Below, one piece after another: positions 30,858-39,198 of a DNA stretch of 64,000 nt. Location of the stretch: assembly GCA_027624035.1 (NCBI GenBank), contig JAQBUI010000007.1, forward strand, positions 39,269-103,268, written 5' to 3'. The translations under genes and the position numbers were made by a program. The stretch is from Pseudomonadota bacterium. Its GTDB lineage: Bacteria > Pseudomonadota > Gammaproteobacteria > Pseudomonadales > Azotimanducaceae. The notes under the pieces were generated by a model that had not been told where the DNA came from, made no database searches, and saw only the letters and a program-made list of their open reading frames with translations. Position 1 is the first letter of the stretch. Each line of letters opens with the position of its first letter.

Positions 30858-31988
30858 CTAAACAACCTTGATGTGCCAGGGCTCATAGCGGACGCCCAGC
30901 AGATTATGGAGCGGATAGCGCATGTCGATGTAACCCAGGTCGACCAGCCGTGAAAACTCGTCAGTTTCGGCAAAGTCTGCCGTGAAATTCCGGGCGCCAA
31001 AACCCACCTTGCCCACATCGAAATCACCCACGCCATGATAGGAATGACCGGGCGGCGCGAGACTGCGCGAGGCAAGTGACAGATTGCCCCGGGCGGCGAT
31101 CGTCTTGGCGAGGAACAAATGGGTCTGTTTGACCACACCGCGGATGCCGGACGTCAGGATGATGCGGTCACCCAGATCCCGCTTGATCTTCAGGTATCGT
31201 GCCACTGCGTCACCACGAAACAGGAAATGGCCGGTGTAGGGGATCTTTCTGCGATCCCGTTCGGAGATCGAAGCCGTGATCCGGGAAGTGACCTTCTCCC
31301 CGAAAAAACCGTAGCGCCGCGCGTTGTCTGCAAACAGGGCGTCAAGAAAGGCCAGTTCCGAAGGCGGAAACGGTTCAACACTGGAATAGTCCCTGGCACA
31401 TCGAAGGGTCTCATCGAAGCTGATCACATTGAAGTTACCGTGGCCTGCCACCGCCTGAACCCGCGACAGTCGTTCATATACGCTAACCAGCAGGCTCCTC
31501 TGGGCTGTCGGCAGGAAGACATCTTCGACGTGGTTGGTTTCGAACTGCGCCATCTTCGACAGATAGCGTTCGTTGCCTCGACTCCGATCGTCAAGCGTCG
31601 CCGGCTGATTCGCCTGCAGAGCCATCTCGTGGGGAGCCTTTGGCTGGTGAATCGGTCCGGCGGTTCGGGAAGCGTCGGGAGATTCGCCAGTTGTTGAGGG
31701 CGAAATCACACCGGTTGCCGACTCATCCGGGGTTTCTGCCTGATGGGTCAGCTCGGGCGTCTCTGGGGTAGGGGCTCTGAAAGATTCCAGAATCGCCGAG
31801 GCACTCGGCGCCGGGGTCACCATCTGCCTGATGTGTCGGGCCACATCTGTGGCGCCGATGGTCATATCATCCAGAGTGTCCGGAACGTCACGAGGGCCAA
31901 CCAAAACGCCGGACCGAACCGCAACGTGCCCACTCATCGTGGCCACACTCATCGTTCCAAACAACCGAATGAAATCCCTGCGCTGCAC
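30858..31988 (-). CDS. M15-family D,D-carboxypeptidase-like protein with Tat signal
   Basis: Protein of 376 residues. The N-terminus, MQRRDFIRLFGTMSVATMSG, carries a twin-arginine motif and hydrophobic stretch, so export by Tat is predicted. Residues 30-150 are a low-complexity linker rich in Pro, Thr, Ser and Glu. The C-terminal half resembles VanY/M15B D-Ala-D-Ala carboxypeptidases: the zinc motif region PGHSYHGVGDFDVG (about 322-335) and the C-terminal YEPWHIKVV supplying the last His. The first His-to-Asp spacing is six rather than the seven of VanX/VanY. The start is a GTG. Likely role: periplasmic peptidoglycan stem-peptide trimming (inference). Confidence 0.8.
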   Translation of the reverse strand: MQRRDFIRLFGTMSVATMSGHVAVRSGVLVGPRDVPDTLDDMTIGATDVARHIRQMVTPAPSASAILESFRAPTPETPELTHQAETPDESATGVISPSTTGESPDASRTAGPIHQPKAPHEMALQANQPATLDDRSRGNERYLSKMAQFETNHVEDVFLPTAQRSLLVSVYERLSRVQAVAGHGNFNVISFDETLRCARDYSSVEPFPPSELAFLDALFADNARRYGFFGEKVTSRITASISERDRRKIPYTGHFLFRGDAVARYLKIKRDLGDRIILTSGIRGVVKQTHLFLAKTIAARGNLSLASRSLAPPGHSYHGVGDFDVGKVGFGARNFTADFAETDEFSRLVDLGYIDMRYPLHNLLGVRYEPWHIKVV

Positions 31989-32178
31989 GGTGTGAGCCCA
32001 TGTCGCCTATTGTCCGGATAGTAACTGCTGCCCCCATGACATACCAGCACACTGACACCTTGTCCTGTGTACCGCCCTCACCAGCCGGTCCGGCGACGCC
32101 GGGTCAGCAGCCTGAATGTTGCGCTACCTCGAAAATTCAGCGAAAGTACCGCAGACATTGGCCATGGGAGATTGGGTT

Positions 32179-32367
32179 GTGAAGGTAAGGATTTTTCGGC
32201 AGCGCGTAACGCAGGTGCATGAAAGTGAGTTGGAAATCAACGAGTGGCTGAAGGAAGTAGGCGAAACCGTGGAAGTCAAGTTCATCGAGCAATCTGCGTA
32301 CCTGACGGACAACTCCGAACGGGCCCAGCCAGGTTATATTGTCTCTGTCTGGTACGAGGAAAAGTAG
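32179..32367 (+). CDS. Small hypothetical protein, 62 residues
   Basis: I do not recognise the family with confidence. The predicted protein starts at GTG 32179, 8 bases after GGGAG, and reads as a compact alpha/beta unit: an N-terminal strand (VKVRIFRQRV), an acidic helix (ESELEINEWLKEVG), then strands with VEVKFIEQSAYLT and a final GYIVSVWYEEK. The pattern faintly resembles Cse60/DUF2758 small proteins. In-frame ATGs at 32164 and 32116 would lengthen it. It stands alone between the M15 peptidase (divergent) and the glycosyltransferase gene (convergent). Codon use and clean alternation of charged and hydrophobic residues suggest a real gene. Confidence 0.55.
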   Translation: MKVRIFRQRVTQVHESELEINEWLKEVGETVEVKFIEQSAYLTDNSERAQPGYIVSVWYEEK

Positions 32368-32431
32368 CGCCACCAACCTGGCTCACCCGCTCGGCCAGTT
32401 ACTGCCTGGCACGCCGGGCTGAGCCGGCCCG

Positions 32432-33526
32432 CTACGCTCGACGGTCGCTATAGACAAACAGGGAGGCAGCCATGAAGTTGAAGAGGCTGGCAACAACGAT
32501 GCCCGTGACCAGCGCAAGAATTCGAAACTCATCAAAAAACCCAATGGTCGACGTCAGCGTCACATAGACTCCCCAGTTCAGCACAAAGCCAATGCCACTG
32601 GTCAGCATGAACTCAATCCACTGACGAGTGCGTGGTCTGCGGCGGCGGTCACCAAAGGTGGTCAGGCGGTTCAATGCCCAGTTCCAACTTACTGCAGGCC
32701 AGAAAGCCACCCCCCTGGCCACACGGTGGTCCAGCCCCACAAACTGCAGGACATAATAAAAGGCAATATCCACCACAAAACCGCTGGCCCCAACCGCGCC
32801 ATAATGGATGAATTCGGCAAAGCCGCCATATCGATAGAGATATAGTCGGCGCAGGTGTCGCAGATACTTGAACTGCTGCCCCAGCGTCATCTTGCTCTCG
32901 CCAATCGTACGATCCCTGAACCCGATCGGCACCTCGACAATTTCCTGGAAACCACCTCTGACCATCAGTTCCAGTGCAATCTTGTAGCCAATCGGACGCA
33001 GCGCCGTGAGATCAGGAAGATCCCTGCGTCGGAGCGCGAAAAAACCAGTCATGGGGTCACGACTTGAGGTGAGGGGCGCGGCGAGCCAGGTAGCGGAGGC
33101 GGAGTTCAGGTAACGCCAGAAGCTCCACGCCCTGTCGAAACTGCCACCAGCCACGTATCGGCTGCCCAGAACCAGCCTTCCCTCGCCGGTCTGTAGCACT
33201 TCCAGCAACTCCGGGATCTTGTCGACCGGATGCGAAAGGTCTGCGTCCATGACCACAATATTGTCACCGGCGGCCTCCCTGAAACCATCGATAACGGACC
33301 TTGACAGGTCACGCTCCCTTCCTGCGGGTTGAATCAGTCGAACGGGATAGGCCTTCGACAGAACCTCGACCACGTCGACTGTCTCATCCGGTGACTGATC
33401 GTCCACCACCAGCAGTTCGTAATCAATGCCATGGTCACCCAGAATGATCCGGTGCACTTGCTCACACAGGCGTGGAAGGTTCTCTGCTTCACGATAGGTG
33501 GGGACAATAATGCTCAATGCGGGCAC
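32432..33526 (-). CDS. GT2 glycosyltransferase fused to a GtrA-like domain
   Basis: Polyprenyl-phosphate sugar synthase-like protein, 364 residues. The N-terminal GT2 domain (1-235) is of the dolichol-phosphate mannose synthase type: SIIVPTYREAENLP, the DDQSPDET motif and the DXD-like VVMDADLSHP. The C-terminal 130 residues contain four transmembrane segments of the GtrA family (YGAVGASGFVVDIAFYYVLQ, and WNWALNRLTTF motif). Such fusions are thought to make and flip lipid-linked sugars (Und-P-Man or Und-P-Glc). The start is a GTG overlapping the end of the DUF2723 gene by 13 bp, so the two proteins probably act together. Confidence 0.88.
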   Translation of the reverse strand: MPALSIIVPTYREAENLPRLCEQVHRIILGDHGIDYELLVVDDQSPDETVDVVEVLSKAYPVRLIQPAGRERDLSRSVIDGFREAAGDNIVVMDADLSHPVDKIPELLEVLQTGEGRLVLGSRYVAGGSFDRAWSFWRYLNSASATWLAAPLTSSRDPMTGFFALRRRDLPDLTALRPIGYKIALELMVRGGFQEIVEVPIGFRDRTIGESKMTLGQQFKYLRHLRRLYLYRYGGFAEFIHYGAVGASGFVVDIAFYYVLQFVGLDHRVARGVAFWPAVSWNWALNRLTTFGDRRRRPRTRQWIEFMLTSGIGFVLNWGVYVTLTSTIGFFDEFRILALVTGIVVASLFNFMAASLFVYSDRRA

Positions 33527-35577
33527 GGCACGTTCCTGAACTGCTGCAAATAGGCGGACTCAAAGCCGAAACGGTCAGCCAGCGCCCGGTGTCCGCAGAT
33601 GCTGGTGTTCTCCGATGCCGGATAGAGGGCCAGGGATTGCTCGAAGTGTGAGAACGCCTCACCCGCGTCCGCGTCTTCGAGCCGCAATAGACGACCGTAG
33701 TACTCATGGAGGATCGCCCGGCTTTTGTTGGTCGCAACTTCAGGTATCTGCCGGGCTGCTTCGGCAGCCAGAGCGAGCAACATGGCCCGGTTTCCGGGGT
33801 GAACACGACCCTTGCGAATCATGGTTTCCAACGTCACAAGCTTTCCCTGAAATGTTTGCTGCAACGCCATCGTTCGTTCCATCACCCATGCCTCTGGCGT
33901 CGGGGAGGCAGTGGCCAACTCGAAATAGGCCCGCGAGAATCTGATCAACAGATTAAAGGCATGATAGCGCTCATGTGGGTCAGTCAGCAGGTCCTCGCTG
34001 TTCAGCAGCAGGAGATACTGGACGAACTGATCCATATCTTGACTGATCAGGACCAGAGGATCGTTTTCGGATCGGAGCAGATAGAACCCGCCCCGGTCGG
34101 TGACCGGCGTCAGACGCGTGTCAATGGTGGCCACGGGCCGGGAGCTGGACTCGATCAGCCGTGCCAACGTCGACTGCTTGTGCTCATCAGACGCAAATGG
34201 CGATGTCAGTCGGTTGTCAAACACCAGGGCCTCCCATTCCCGGAGCTCAATGTCACTCCTCGCCCCCTCAACCAGGACCAGATAGCCGAATACCGAGGTC
34301 TCGAAATCACCATGGACGAACAGAATCGAATCTGCGGGCAAGTCCCTCAACACTGCCCGGGCATAGTGGTCCACGAAGGTATCGACGCTCCGATCATTTC
34401 CGGGGAAGTTGCCCACAGCAACCAGCAACAGCACGATCACACGGCTCGCGGGCGTTACCCATTTCCCGGACCGGTCGCCCGCCCATTGACTGAGCCGGAT
34501 GAGCCCGAGCCCGAAACAGAAAGTCACCGCAAGATACGCGATGATCGGATAGGGCTTGAAGATCGCTCGCGAGAAGAACTGGTAGTCAAAGTTGATTTGC
34601 GCCAGCAGGACAAACGTGCCGCCAAGGTACATGAGCAATAGAGCCAGGCCGACAAGGGGCCTGGTGCGGCCCCACAGCCAGGCACCGAACAGAACAATGG
34701 GCAGCGTCCAGGACCCCAGTTGGCGAGCCGACTCAATCAGGAGCCAGCCGGCAAACGACAGTTTATCCGCCATGCCTGCCGCGACGTCGGCGTCAGCGTA
34801 GGTCTTGCGTCCTACATAGCCCAGGAAATCACGCACGGTATCAATGCCACCATACACCGCGATCACAGGATCTGCTGCAAAAAGCGTGAGATAGGGCGTC
34901 AGTCCCAGCACCAGGCTGCCCGTGGAAAAGAGCCAGAATTCCGGGCGCCGCAGTGCGGCCAGCAGCGTATCCATTCTTTGCCAGAGCAGCACCAGCAGCG
35001 CCGGCGTGGACAGCAGCATCAATGGCCAGTGATTACACAGCGCAAGGCCAAAGGTCAGACCCAGCAGGTAGAACGTGGCGAGCCGTCCCGACCTGACAAA
35101 CTGGATGGCACACCACCAGCAGAGCACAAACATCAGGACTGCAAGGGAATAGACCTCAATGATGATCGCCTGGGACCAGAACGTGGCCGAAAGCCCATAG
35201 GCGATCGAGACAATCCAGGCAAACCAGCGTCCCTGATAGGCAAGCGCGATCTGATGGACCACCGCAACGGCCAGCGCCGCAAACAGTGCCGAAAGAAGGT
35301 TGCCTGCGAGGACACCCTGGTCAAAGAAACCCAGACCAACGAATGGCTGGCAGAGCTCCGTGAAAAGGGGGTAGCCCGGCGGATGGGAAATTCCGCCGAG
35401 ATGACACACCATCTGAAAAAGGCCGGCGTCCTCAAGGGTGATTCCCGCCGGCAGCGTAAACCAGTATGCAACAAAACAGATCAGTGCCGCAGCGATGGGA
35501 TGGAGCCAGTTTCGCACGTTCAGGGAAGTGACCAGGAACAAAGGCGACCAGTATAGCGCCCCTTGGGTCCATTGCAC
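33514..35577 (-). CDS. DUF2723 polytopic membrane protein, putative glycosyltransferase
   Basis: Protein of 687 residues. The N-terminal half has about ten transmembrane helices and the DUF2723/PMT-like signature: an acidic residue in the first loop (TLEDAGLFQMVCHLGGISHPPGYPLFTEL, about 50-79). This architecture is shared with GT-C enzymes that use lipid-phosphate sugars. The C-terminal half (about 410-687) is soluble and helical, with TPR-like character. The start is uncertain: GTG 35577 is the longest, and a GTG at VRNWLHPIA (residue 21) would begin just before the first helix. Overlap with the GT2-GtrA gene suggests it uses the lipid-linked sugar that enzyme makes. Confidence 0.82.
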   Translation of the reverse strand: MQWTQGALYWSPLFLVTSLNVRNWLHPIAAALICFVAYWFTLPAGITLEDAGLFQMVCHLGGISHPPGYPLFTELCQPFVGLGFFDQGVLAGNLLSALFAALAVAVVHQIALAYQGRWFAWIVSIAYGLSATFWSQAIIIEVYSLAVLMFVLCWWCAIQFVRSGRLATFYLLGLTFGLALCNHWPLMLLSTPALLVLLWQRMDTLLAALRRPEFWLFSTGSLVLGLTPYLTLFAADPVIAVYGGIDTVRDFLGYVGRKTYADADVAAGMADKLSFAGWLLIESARQLGSWTLPIVLFGAWLWGRTRPLVGLALLLMYLGGTFVLLAQINFDYQFFSRAIFKPYPIIAYLAVTFCFGLGLIRLSQWAGDRSGKWVTPASRVIVLLLVAVGNFPGNDRSVDTFVDHYARAVLRDLPADSILFVHGDFETSVFGYLVLVEGARSDIELREWEALVFDNRLTSPFASDEHKQSTLARLIESSSRPVATIDTRLTPVTDRGGFYLLRSENDPLVLISQDMDQFVQYLLLLNSEDLLTDPHERYHAFNLLIRFSRAYFELATASPTPEAWVMERTMALQQTFQGKLVTLETMIRKGRVHPGNRAMLLALAAEAARQIPEVATNKSRAILHEYYGRLLRLEDADAGEAFSHFEQSLALYPASENTSICGHRALADRFGFESAYLQQFRNVPCPH

Positions 35578-35643
35578 GGCGCGAGACTGTAGTCAGCCCA
35601 TGGCCAGCCAGATATCTCCCGTGCGTTACATCAGTTCAGGCCG

Positions 35644-36411
35644 TCAGTTCAGCCGAATGACCTCGCGCAGACCAGTCAGAATGAGATCGGACACCACGAT
35701 GTCGAACAGTTTTTCCCGGTTGAACAGGTGGGCGAACCCGCCCGTCCCGATCACCACGGGGCGCTCATTGGCAAACTCCTCCTCGGTAATCCGTGAAACC
35801 AGCTCCCGGACCATTCCGACATTAGACCAGTACAATCCTGCCTGGATGCTCTCGACAGTGGACCTGCCGATGGCGGTGGCTGGCGGGATGATTTCGACCG
35901 AAGGCAGTTGTGCGGTGCGTTCTTCCAGGGCCTCCATGGACAGGTTCACGCCGGGCACGATATTTCCGCCCAGGAATTCCCGCCTGGATGTAATGGCACA
36001 CAACGTGGTGGCAGTTCCAAAATCGGCCACGATGATATTGCGGTTCGGATAGAGCTTTACCGCGCCCACGGCATCGGCGATCCTGTCTGCCCCAACCTCC
36101 CGCGGGTCGCGGTACAGGATTTTGAGGCCGGTCTTCACCCCGGGTCGAAGCACCAGCGGGTCTACTGAAAAATACTTCTGACAGGTGGCCCGCAAGGAGT
36201 ACATCAGGTCCGGTACAACGCAGCAGATCGCCACCTGATCAATCGACCGGTAGTCGATCTCGTTCTCTCTTAGCACCGCACGAAAGAAGACGCCCAACTC
36301 ATCCGATGAACTGCGAAGCTGTGAAGTCCGTCGAAACTGGAGTTTGAGACTGTCTGACTCAAACACGCCGCCAAAGATCTGGGTGTTCCCGACGTCAAGA
36401 CAAAGAATCAT
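35644..36411 (-). CDS. coaX: Type III pantothenate kinase CoaX
   Basis: Phosphorylates pantothenate, first step of CoA synthesis; the type III form is ASKHA-fold, insensitive to CoA feedback and needs a monovalent cation. It has 255 residues. PHOSPHATE-1 is LDVGNTQIFGGVF (residues 5-17), then DPREVGADRIADAVGA and ADFGTATTLCAI (about 105-137), and the C-terminal IGTGGFAHLF. The usual Thr-Asn phosphate-1 motif DxGNT is present. The ATG overlaps the panC stop by 4 bp, placing pantothenate synthesis and use in one operon. Confidence 0.94.
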   Translation of the reverse strand: MILCLDVGNTQIFGGVFESDSLKLQFRRTSQLRSSSDELGVFFRAVLRENEIDYRSIDQVAICCVVPDLMYSLRATCQKYFSVDPLVLRPGVKTGLKILYRDPREVGADRIADAVGAVKLYPNRNIIVADFGTATTLCAITSRREFLGGNIVPGVNLSMEALEERTAQLPSVEIIPPATAIGRSTVESIQAGLYWSNVGMVRELVSRITEEEFANERPVVIGTGGFAHLFNREKLFDIVVSDLILTGLREVIRLN

Positions 36412-37184
36412 TTGATTTCTCCAGCACCTGCCAGTGGAACATTGTCAATCAGCCTGACGGGTGGATTCCTGCCAATCGTCGCGGCCGCAAAACGCCGACC
36501 GTCGCGGCTGAGGATGTAGTCCACCTCGAACCCGCTGTCTTTGAGGCGGCCTGCAATCTCGTCATTATCAAGCTCGCTGCTGATCAATTGGTGGATCAAA
36601 GGGGCCTTTTCACGGGAACAGGCATCGAGATTCAGATTCCTGGAACTAAGCGCCAGACCATCGGATTCACGGACGATCGGACAGGGTACAATCTCGACAT
36701 CCAGAAAGAACGTCTCCACCATGTCCGAGATCAGCCGGTATTGCTGGTAGTCCTTCTCACCAAAGTAGGCCCGTCGGGGCCGCACGATGTTGAGCAGCTT
36801 CATGACCACGGTCAGTACGCCCGTGAAATGACCCGCCCGGTGGGCACCACAGAGCTCGTGGCTGAATTGAGTCTCCTCGACCTGATACCGGTAGCCATCA
36901 GGATAGATTTGACTGTAGGTCGGGAGCAACAGCACATCGACCCCAAGTGACTCAAGCCGAGCCTTGTCCTCAACCAGAGTATCAGGATACGCAGCAAGGT
37001 CATCCGGGTTATTGAACTGCGTGGGGTTCACATAAATGCTCGCCACGGTGAGTTCACTCTCTGCAACGCTACGGGCAATCAGGGACTCGTGCCCTTTGTG
37101 CAATGCCCCCATCGTCGGGACGAATCCAATGTCGCCGGCCGGTCGATCGCTGATGTAGCCGGCAACCGAATCGACAATCCTCAT
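36408..37184 (-). CDS. panC: Pantothenate synthetase PanC
   Basis: Condenses pantoate and beta-alanine with ATP to form pantothenate. It has 258 residues, slightly shorter than E. coli PanC (283) at the C-terminus. The nucleotidyltransferase motif is PTMGALHKGHESL (about 24-36), the YVNPTQFNNPDDLAAYP block binds pantoate, and EKDYQQYRLI plus a SSRN motif (LALSSRNLNL) are conserved. It overlaps panB and coaX by 4 bp each. panD (beta-alanine supply) is absent from the cluster. Confidence 0.96.
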   Translation of the reverse strand: MRIVDSVAGYISDRPAGDIGFVPTMGALHKGHESLIARSVAESELTVASIYVNPTQFNNPDDLAAYPDTLVEDKARLESLGVDVLLLPTYSQIYPDGYRYQVEETQFSHELCGAHRAGHFTGVLTVVMKLLNIVRPRRAYFGEKDYQQYRLISDMVETFFLDVEIVPCPIVRESDGLALSSRNLNLDACSREKAPLIHQLISSELDNDEIAGRLKDSGFEVDYILSRDGRRFAAATIGRNPPVRLIDNVPLAGAGEIK

Positions 37185-37972
37185 CCGTACGTTTCCTCCA
37201 GGGCCGGGAACGAACGGGCCGTCACGTCCTCATGGTAGCCATCGATTGCACCTTTGACGAGCTGGTGAACATTGGCATAGCGGCGCAGGAATTTGGGCGA
37301 AAAGTCCGGATTTGCGCCCAGCAAATCATGCAGCACCAGCACCTGACCATCCGTATGGGGCCCCGCGCCGATTCCAATGGTCGGAACCTCCACAGCACGA
37401 GACACACAGTCTCCTAGCTTGTTAGGAATGCACTCCAGCACGATCGAAAAACAGCCAGCCTGCTCAAGGCGCCGGGCATCATTGATCAGGCGCTGGGCAT
37501 CACCCTCGCTCTTGCCCTGAACTTTATGCCCACCAAGATTGTGGATGGACTGGGGCGTGAGGCCGATATGACCCATGACCGGAACACCAGCTTCCACAAT
37601 ATGGGCGATCAGATCTGCCTGGTGGGCGGCACCTTCGACCTTCACGGCGGTCGCGCCCGCCTGCATGAGTGCCTGAACTGCGTTCATCGCCGGTTCAAGC
37701 CCCTTACTGCAGGTCAGAAACGGCATGTCTGCAATGATGAACTTGTCGGTCGCACCCCGCGCCACTGCCGCCACGTGCATGGTCATCATGTCCAGCGTTG
37801 CGTGTACAGTGGAATCGAAGCCGTGCATGACCGTGGCCACTGAGTCCCCGACTAAAATACAGTCGATCTCCGACTGATTGAGGATTTTGGCACTCCAGAA
37901 GTCATAGCAGGTGACCATGGAAATCTTGCGGCCCTGCTGCTTGCGTTTGCGAAAAGTTTGCACAGTAATCAT
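37181..37972 (-). CDS. panB: Ketopantoate hydroxymethyltransferase PanB
   Basis: Adds a hydroxymethyl group from methylene-THF to ketoisovalerate, first step of pantoate synthesis. It has 263 residues with the ATG at 37972 (MITVQTFRKRKQQGRKISMVTCYDF), preceded by AGAGGGA. Conserved parts include the Mg-binding VGDSVATVMHG (about 42-52) and the catalytic-Glu region VKVEGAA, then GIGAGPHTDGQVLVLHD. The nine codons upstream in frame are not conserved. The 253-bp leader region carries three successive hairpins and a 13-bp tandem repeat. Confidence 0.96.
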   Translation of the reverse strand: MITVQTFRKRKQQGRKISMVTCYDFWSAKILNQSEIDCILVGDSVATVMHGFDSTVHATLDMMTMHVAAVARGATDKFIIADMPFLTCSKGLEPAMNAVQALMQAGATAVKVEGAAHQADLIAHIVEAGVPVMGHIGLTPQSIHNLGGHKVQGKSEGDAQRLINDARRLEQAGCFSIVLECIPNKLGDCVSRAVEVPTIGIGAGPHTDGQVLVLHDLLGANPDFSPKFLRRYANVHQLVKGAIDGYHEDVTARSFPALEETYG

Positions 37973-38000
37973 GTGTGTTCCCTCTTTGTCGCGAGGCACA

Positions 38001-38063
38001 TGATCTCTGGATCAGGTATGGGGGTATGGCTACCCGGTTGACCGGCAGCACCGCTGGTGCTGC
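38001..38063 (-). promoter_or_regulatory. Structured panB leader: three successive hairpins
   Basis: Within 63 bp upstream of panB are inverted repeats TGATC/GATCA (38001-38014), GGGTA/TACCC (38022-38035) and an eight-base stem GCAGCACC/GGTGCTGC (38045-38063). CCGGT/ACCGG (38034-38045) overlaps the last two and could form an alternative helix. No class of riboswitch is recognised; read on the plus strand, the 8-bp stem is followed by TTTA, so it could also be a short terminator. Confidence 0.4.
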
Positions 38064-38113
38064 TTTAAGGTACCTGTCCAAAGGATCAAGTCCTGCCGTT
38101 TCATTCATTCATA

Positions 38114-38139
38114 TTGTCAATATTGTTTGTCAATATTGT
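38114..38139. repeat. Perfect tandem 13-mer upstream of panB
   Basis: TTGTCAATATTGT occurs twice without a spacer. Each unit contains the palindrome CAATATTG. On the minus strand each carries TTGACA, a consensus -35, but no good -10 lies 16-18 bp downstream. An operator overlapping the panB promoter is the plausible reading. Confidence 0.5.
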
Positions 38140-38225
38140 GATTGGCCCTCGTCACCCTCCACGTGGGATGGATGCGAGTGGGGCCGAGAATATGGGTTTT
38201 GAAGTCCGGCGTCAACGGTCCTGGA

Positions 38226-39020
38226 TCAACGTTTCTGCCGGTTTAGGCCCTTGTCATAGTCCAGATATTCCACCCTGAGGGCCCGGGGGAGCGGTTCACG
38301 ACGATACCGGTTGATATAATCGACCAGCTTTCCATCCGGGCCAAAGCCACCCGGCATGTCCTCAAAGTCTGATTCAAACCACTTGAAGATTTGCGACACC
38401 AGTAACGTGCTGCCCTGCCGCCTGACGTGATCCGGCGAGTTCACGAACTCCGCCATGGCCGCGTTCAACTGGACCTGCAGTTGATCACCCCCGTAGGGTT
38501 CGCGCCGCAGTCGGGGGCAACTGATGGAGGCGCAATTGATCGCAGCATGGATTCTCGGGTCGCGAAAACGGGCTCGAATGACGTCGTCCTCCAGCGACTT
38601 CAGGGTCATTGTTCTGCCATCAACGGACACCTTGCGCAGGGAAAAGAAGCGAAAACCCGAGATCAGTCCTCGCCAGACGCTGTCGATATCAGGGCCCCAG
38701 TCGAGTACACCTTCGAACACCAGTGCATTGTAGGCATTAATGTAATAAGCGAGCTGATGGTCGGTGGTAGGGAACCGCTCTGGCGTGATATCGGGACCGG
38801 CTACGCTGACCTGCGAAAGATACTGATCAAGCCCTGCCCTGTCAGTAGCAAGGCGGTGGTAGTCAACATCCCCTCGCTCATCTACATAGGCATGCAGCAC
38901 CTTTCCCCATTGCTCGTGCGAGAACACATCCTGGTGCCGTGCATCCGCGGAAGGGACATCCCCGGATGCCCAGGCGTGGACGGACAGCAGTATCAGCGGC
39001 AGGCTCATCAGAAAGTTCAT
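38226..39020 (-). CDS. DUF547 domain protein, exported
   Basis: Protein of 264 residues from the ATG at 39020, with a signal peptide (MNFLMSLPLILLSVHAWASG); an ATG two codons earlier is equally possible. The DUF547 domain shows its hallmark motifs LAYYINAYNALVFEGVL and RIHAAINCASISCPRLRREPY, including His and paired Cys residues that suggest a thiol-protease-like fold. No function is established. The frame is open 48 codons further upstream, without homology. It is the gene immediately upstream of panB on the same strand and is divergent from the Hsp20-like gene, with 178 bp between starts. Confidence 0.86.
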   Translation of the reverse strand: MNFLMSLPLILLSVHAWASGDVPSADARHQDVFSHEQWGKVLHAYVDERGDVDYHRLATDRAGLDQYLSQVSVAGPDITPERFPTTDHQLAYYINAYNALVFEGVLDWGPDIDSVWRGLISGFRFFSLRKVSVDGRTMTLKSLEDDVIRARFRDPRIHAAINCASISCPRLRREPYGGDQLQVQLNAAMAEFVNSPDHVRRQGSTLLVSQIFKWFESDFEDMPGGFGPDGKLVDYINRYRREPLPRALRVEYLDYDKGLNRQKR

Positions 39021-39198
39021 GTGCATTGGATGCCAGAATCCGGAATTTGTTACGTCGCGACTGTCCCCAACCGGATCAATTGGGGATCCGATTGGCGCGT
39101 CAATCGAATCAGGGGAGATCTTGAATTTCTGGAGGCGGATTCTATTTGAACGGCTATCAATCAATTTTGACAGGCACCCTCAAAACAGGAGGAACGAT

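Noticed and set aside
38045..38063. Plus-strand intrinsic terminator at the 8-bp hairpin with TTTA
   Set aside because: No plus-strand gene ends upstream of it; kept instead as part of the panB leader structure.
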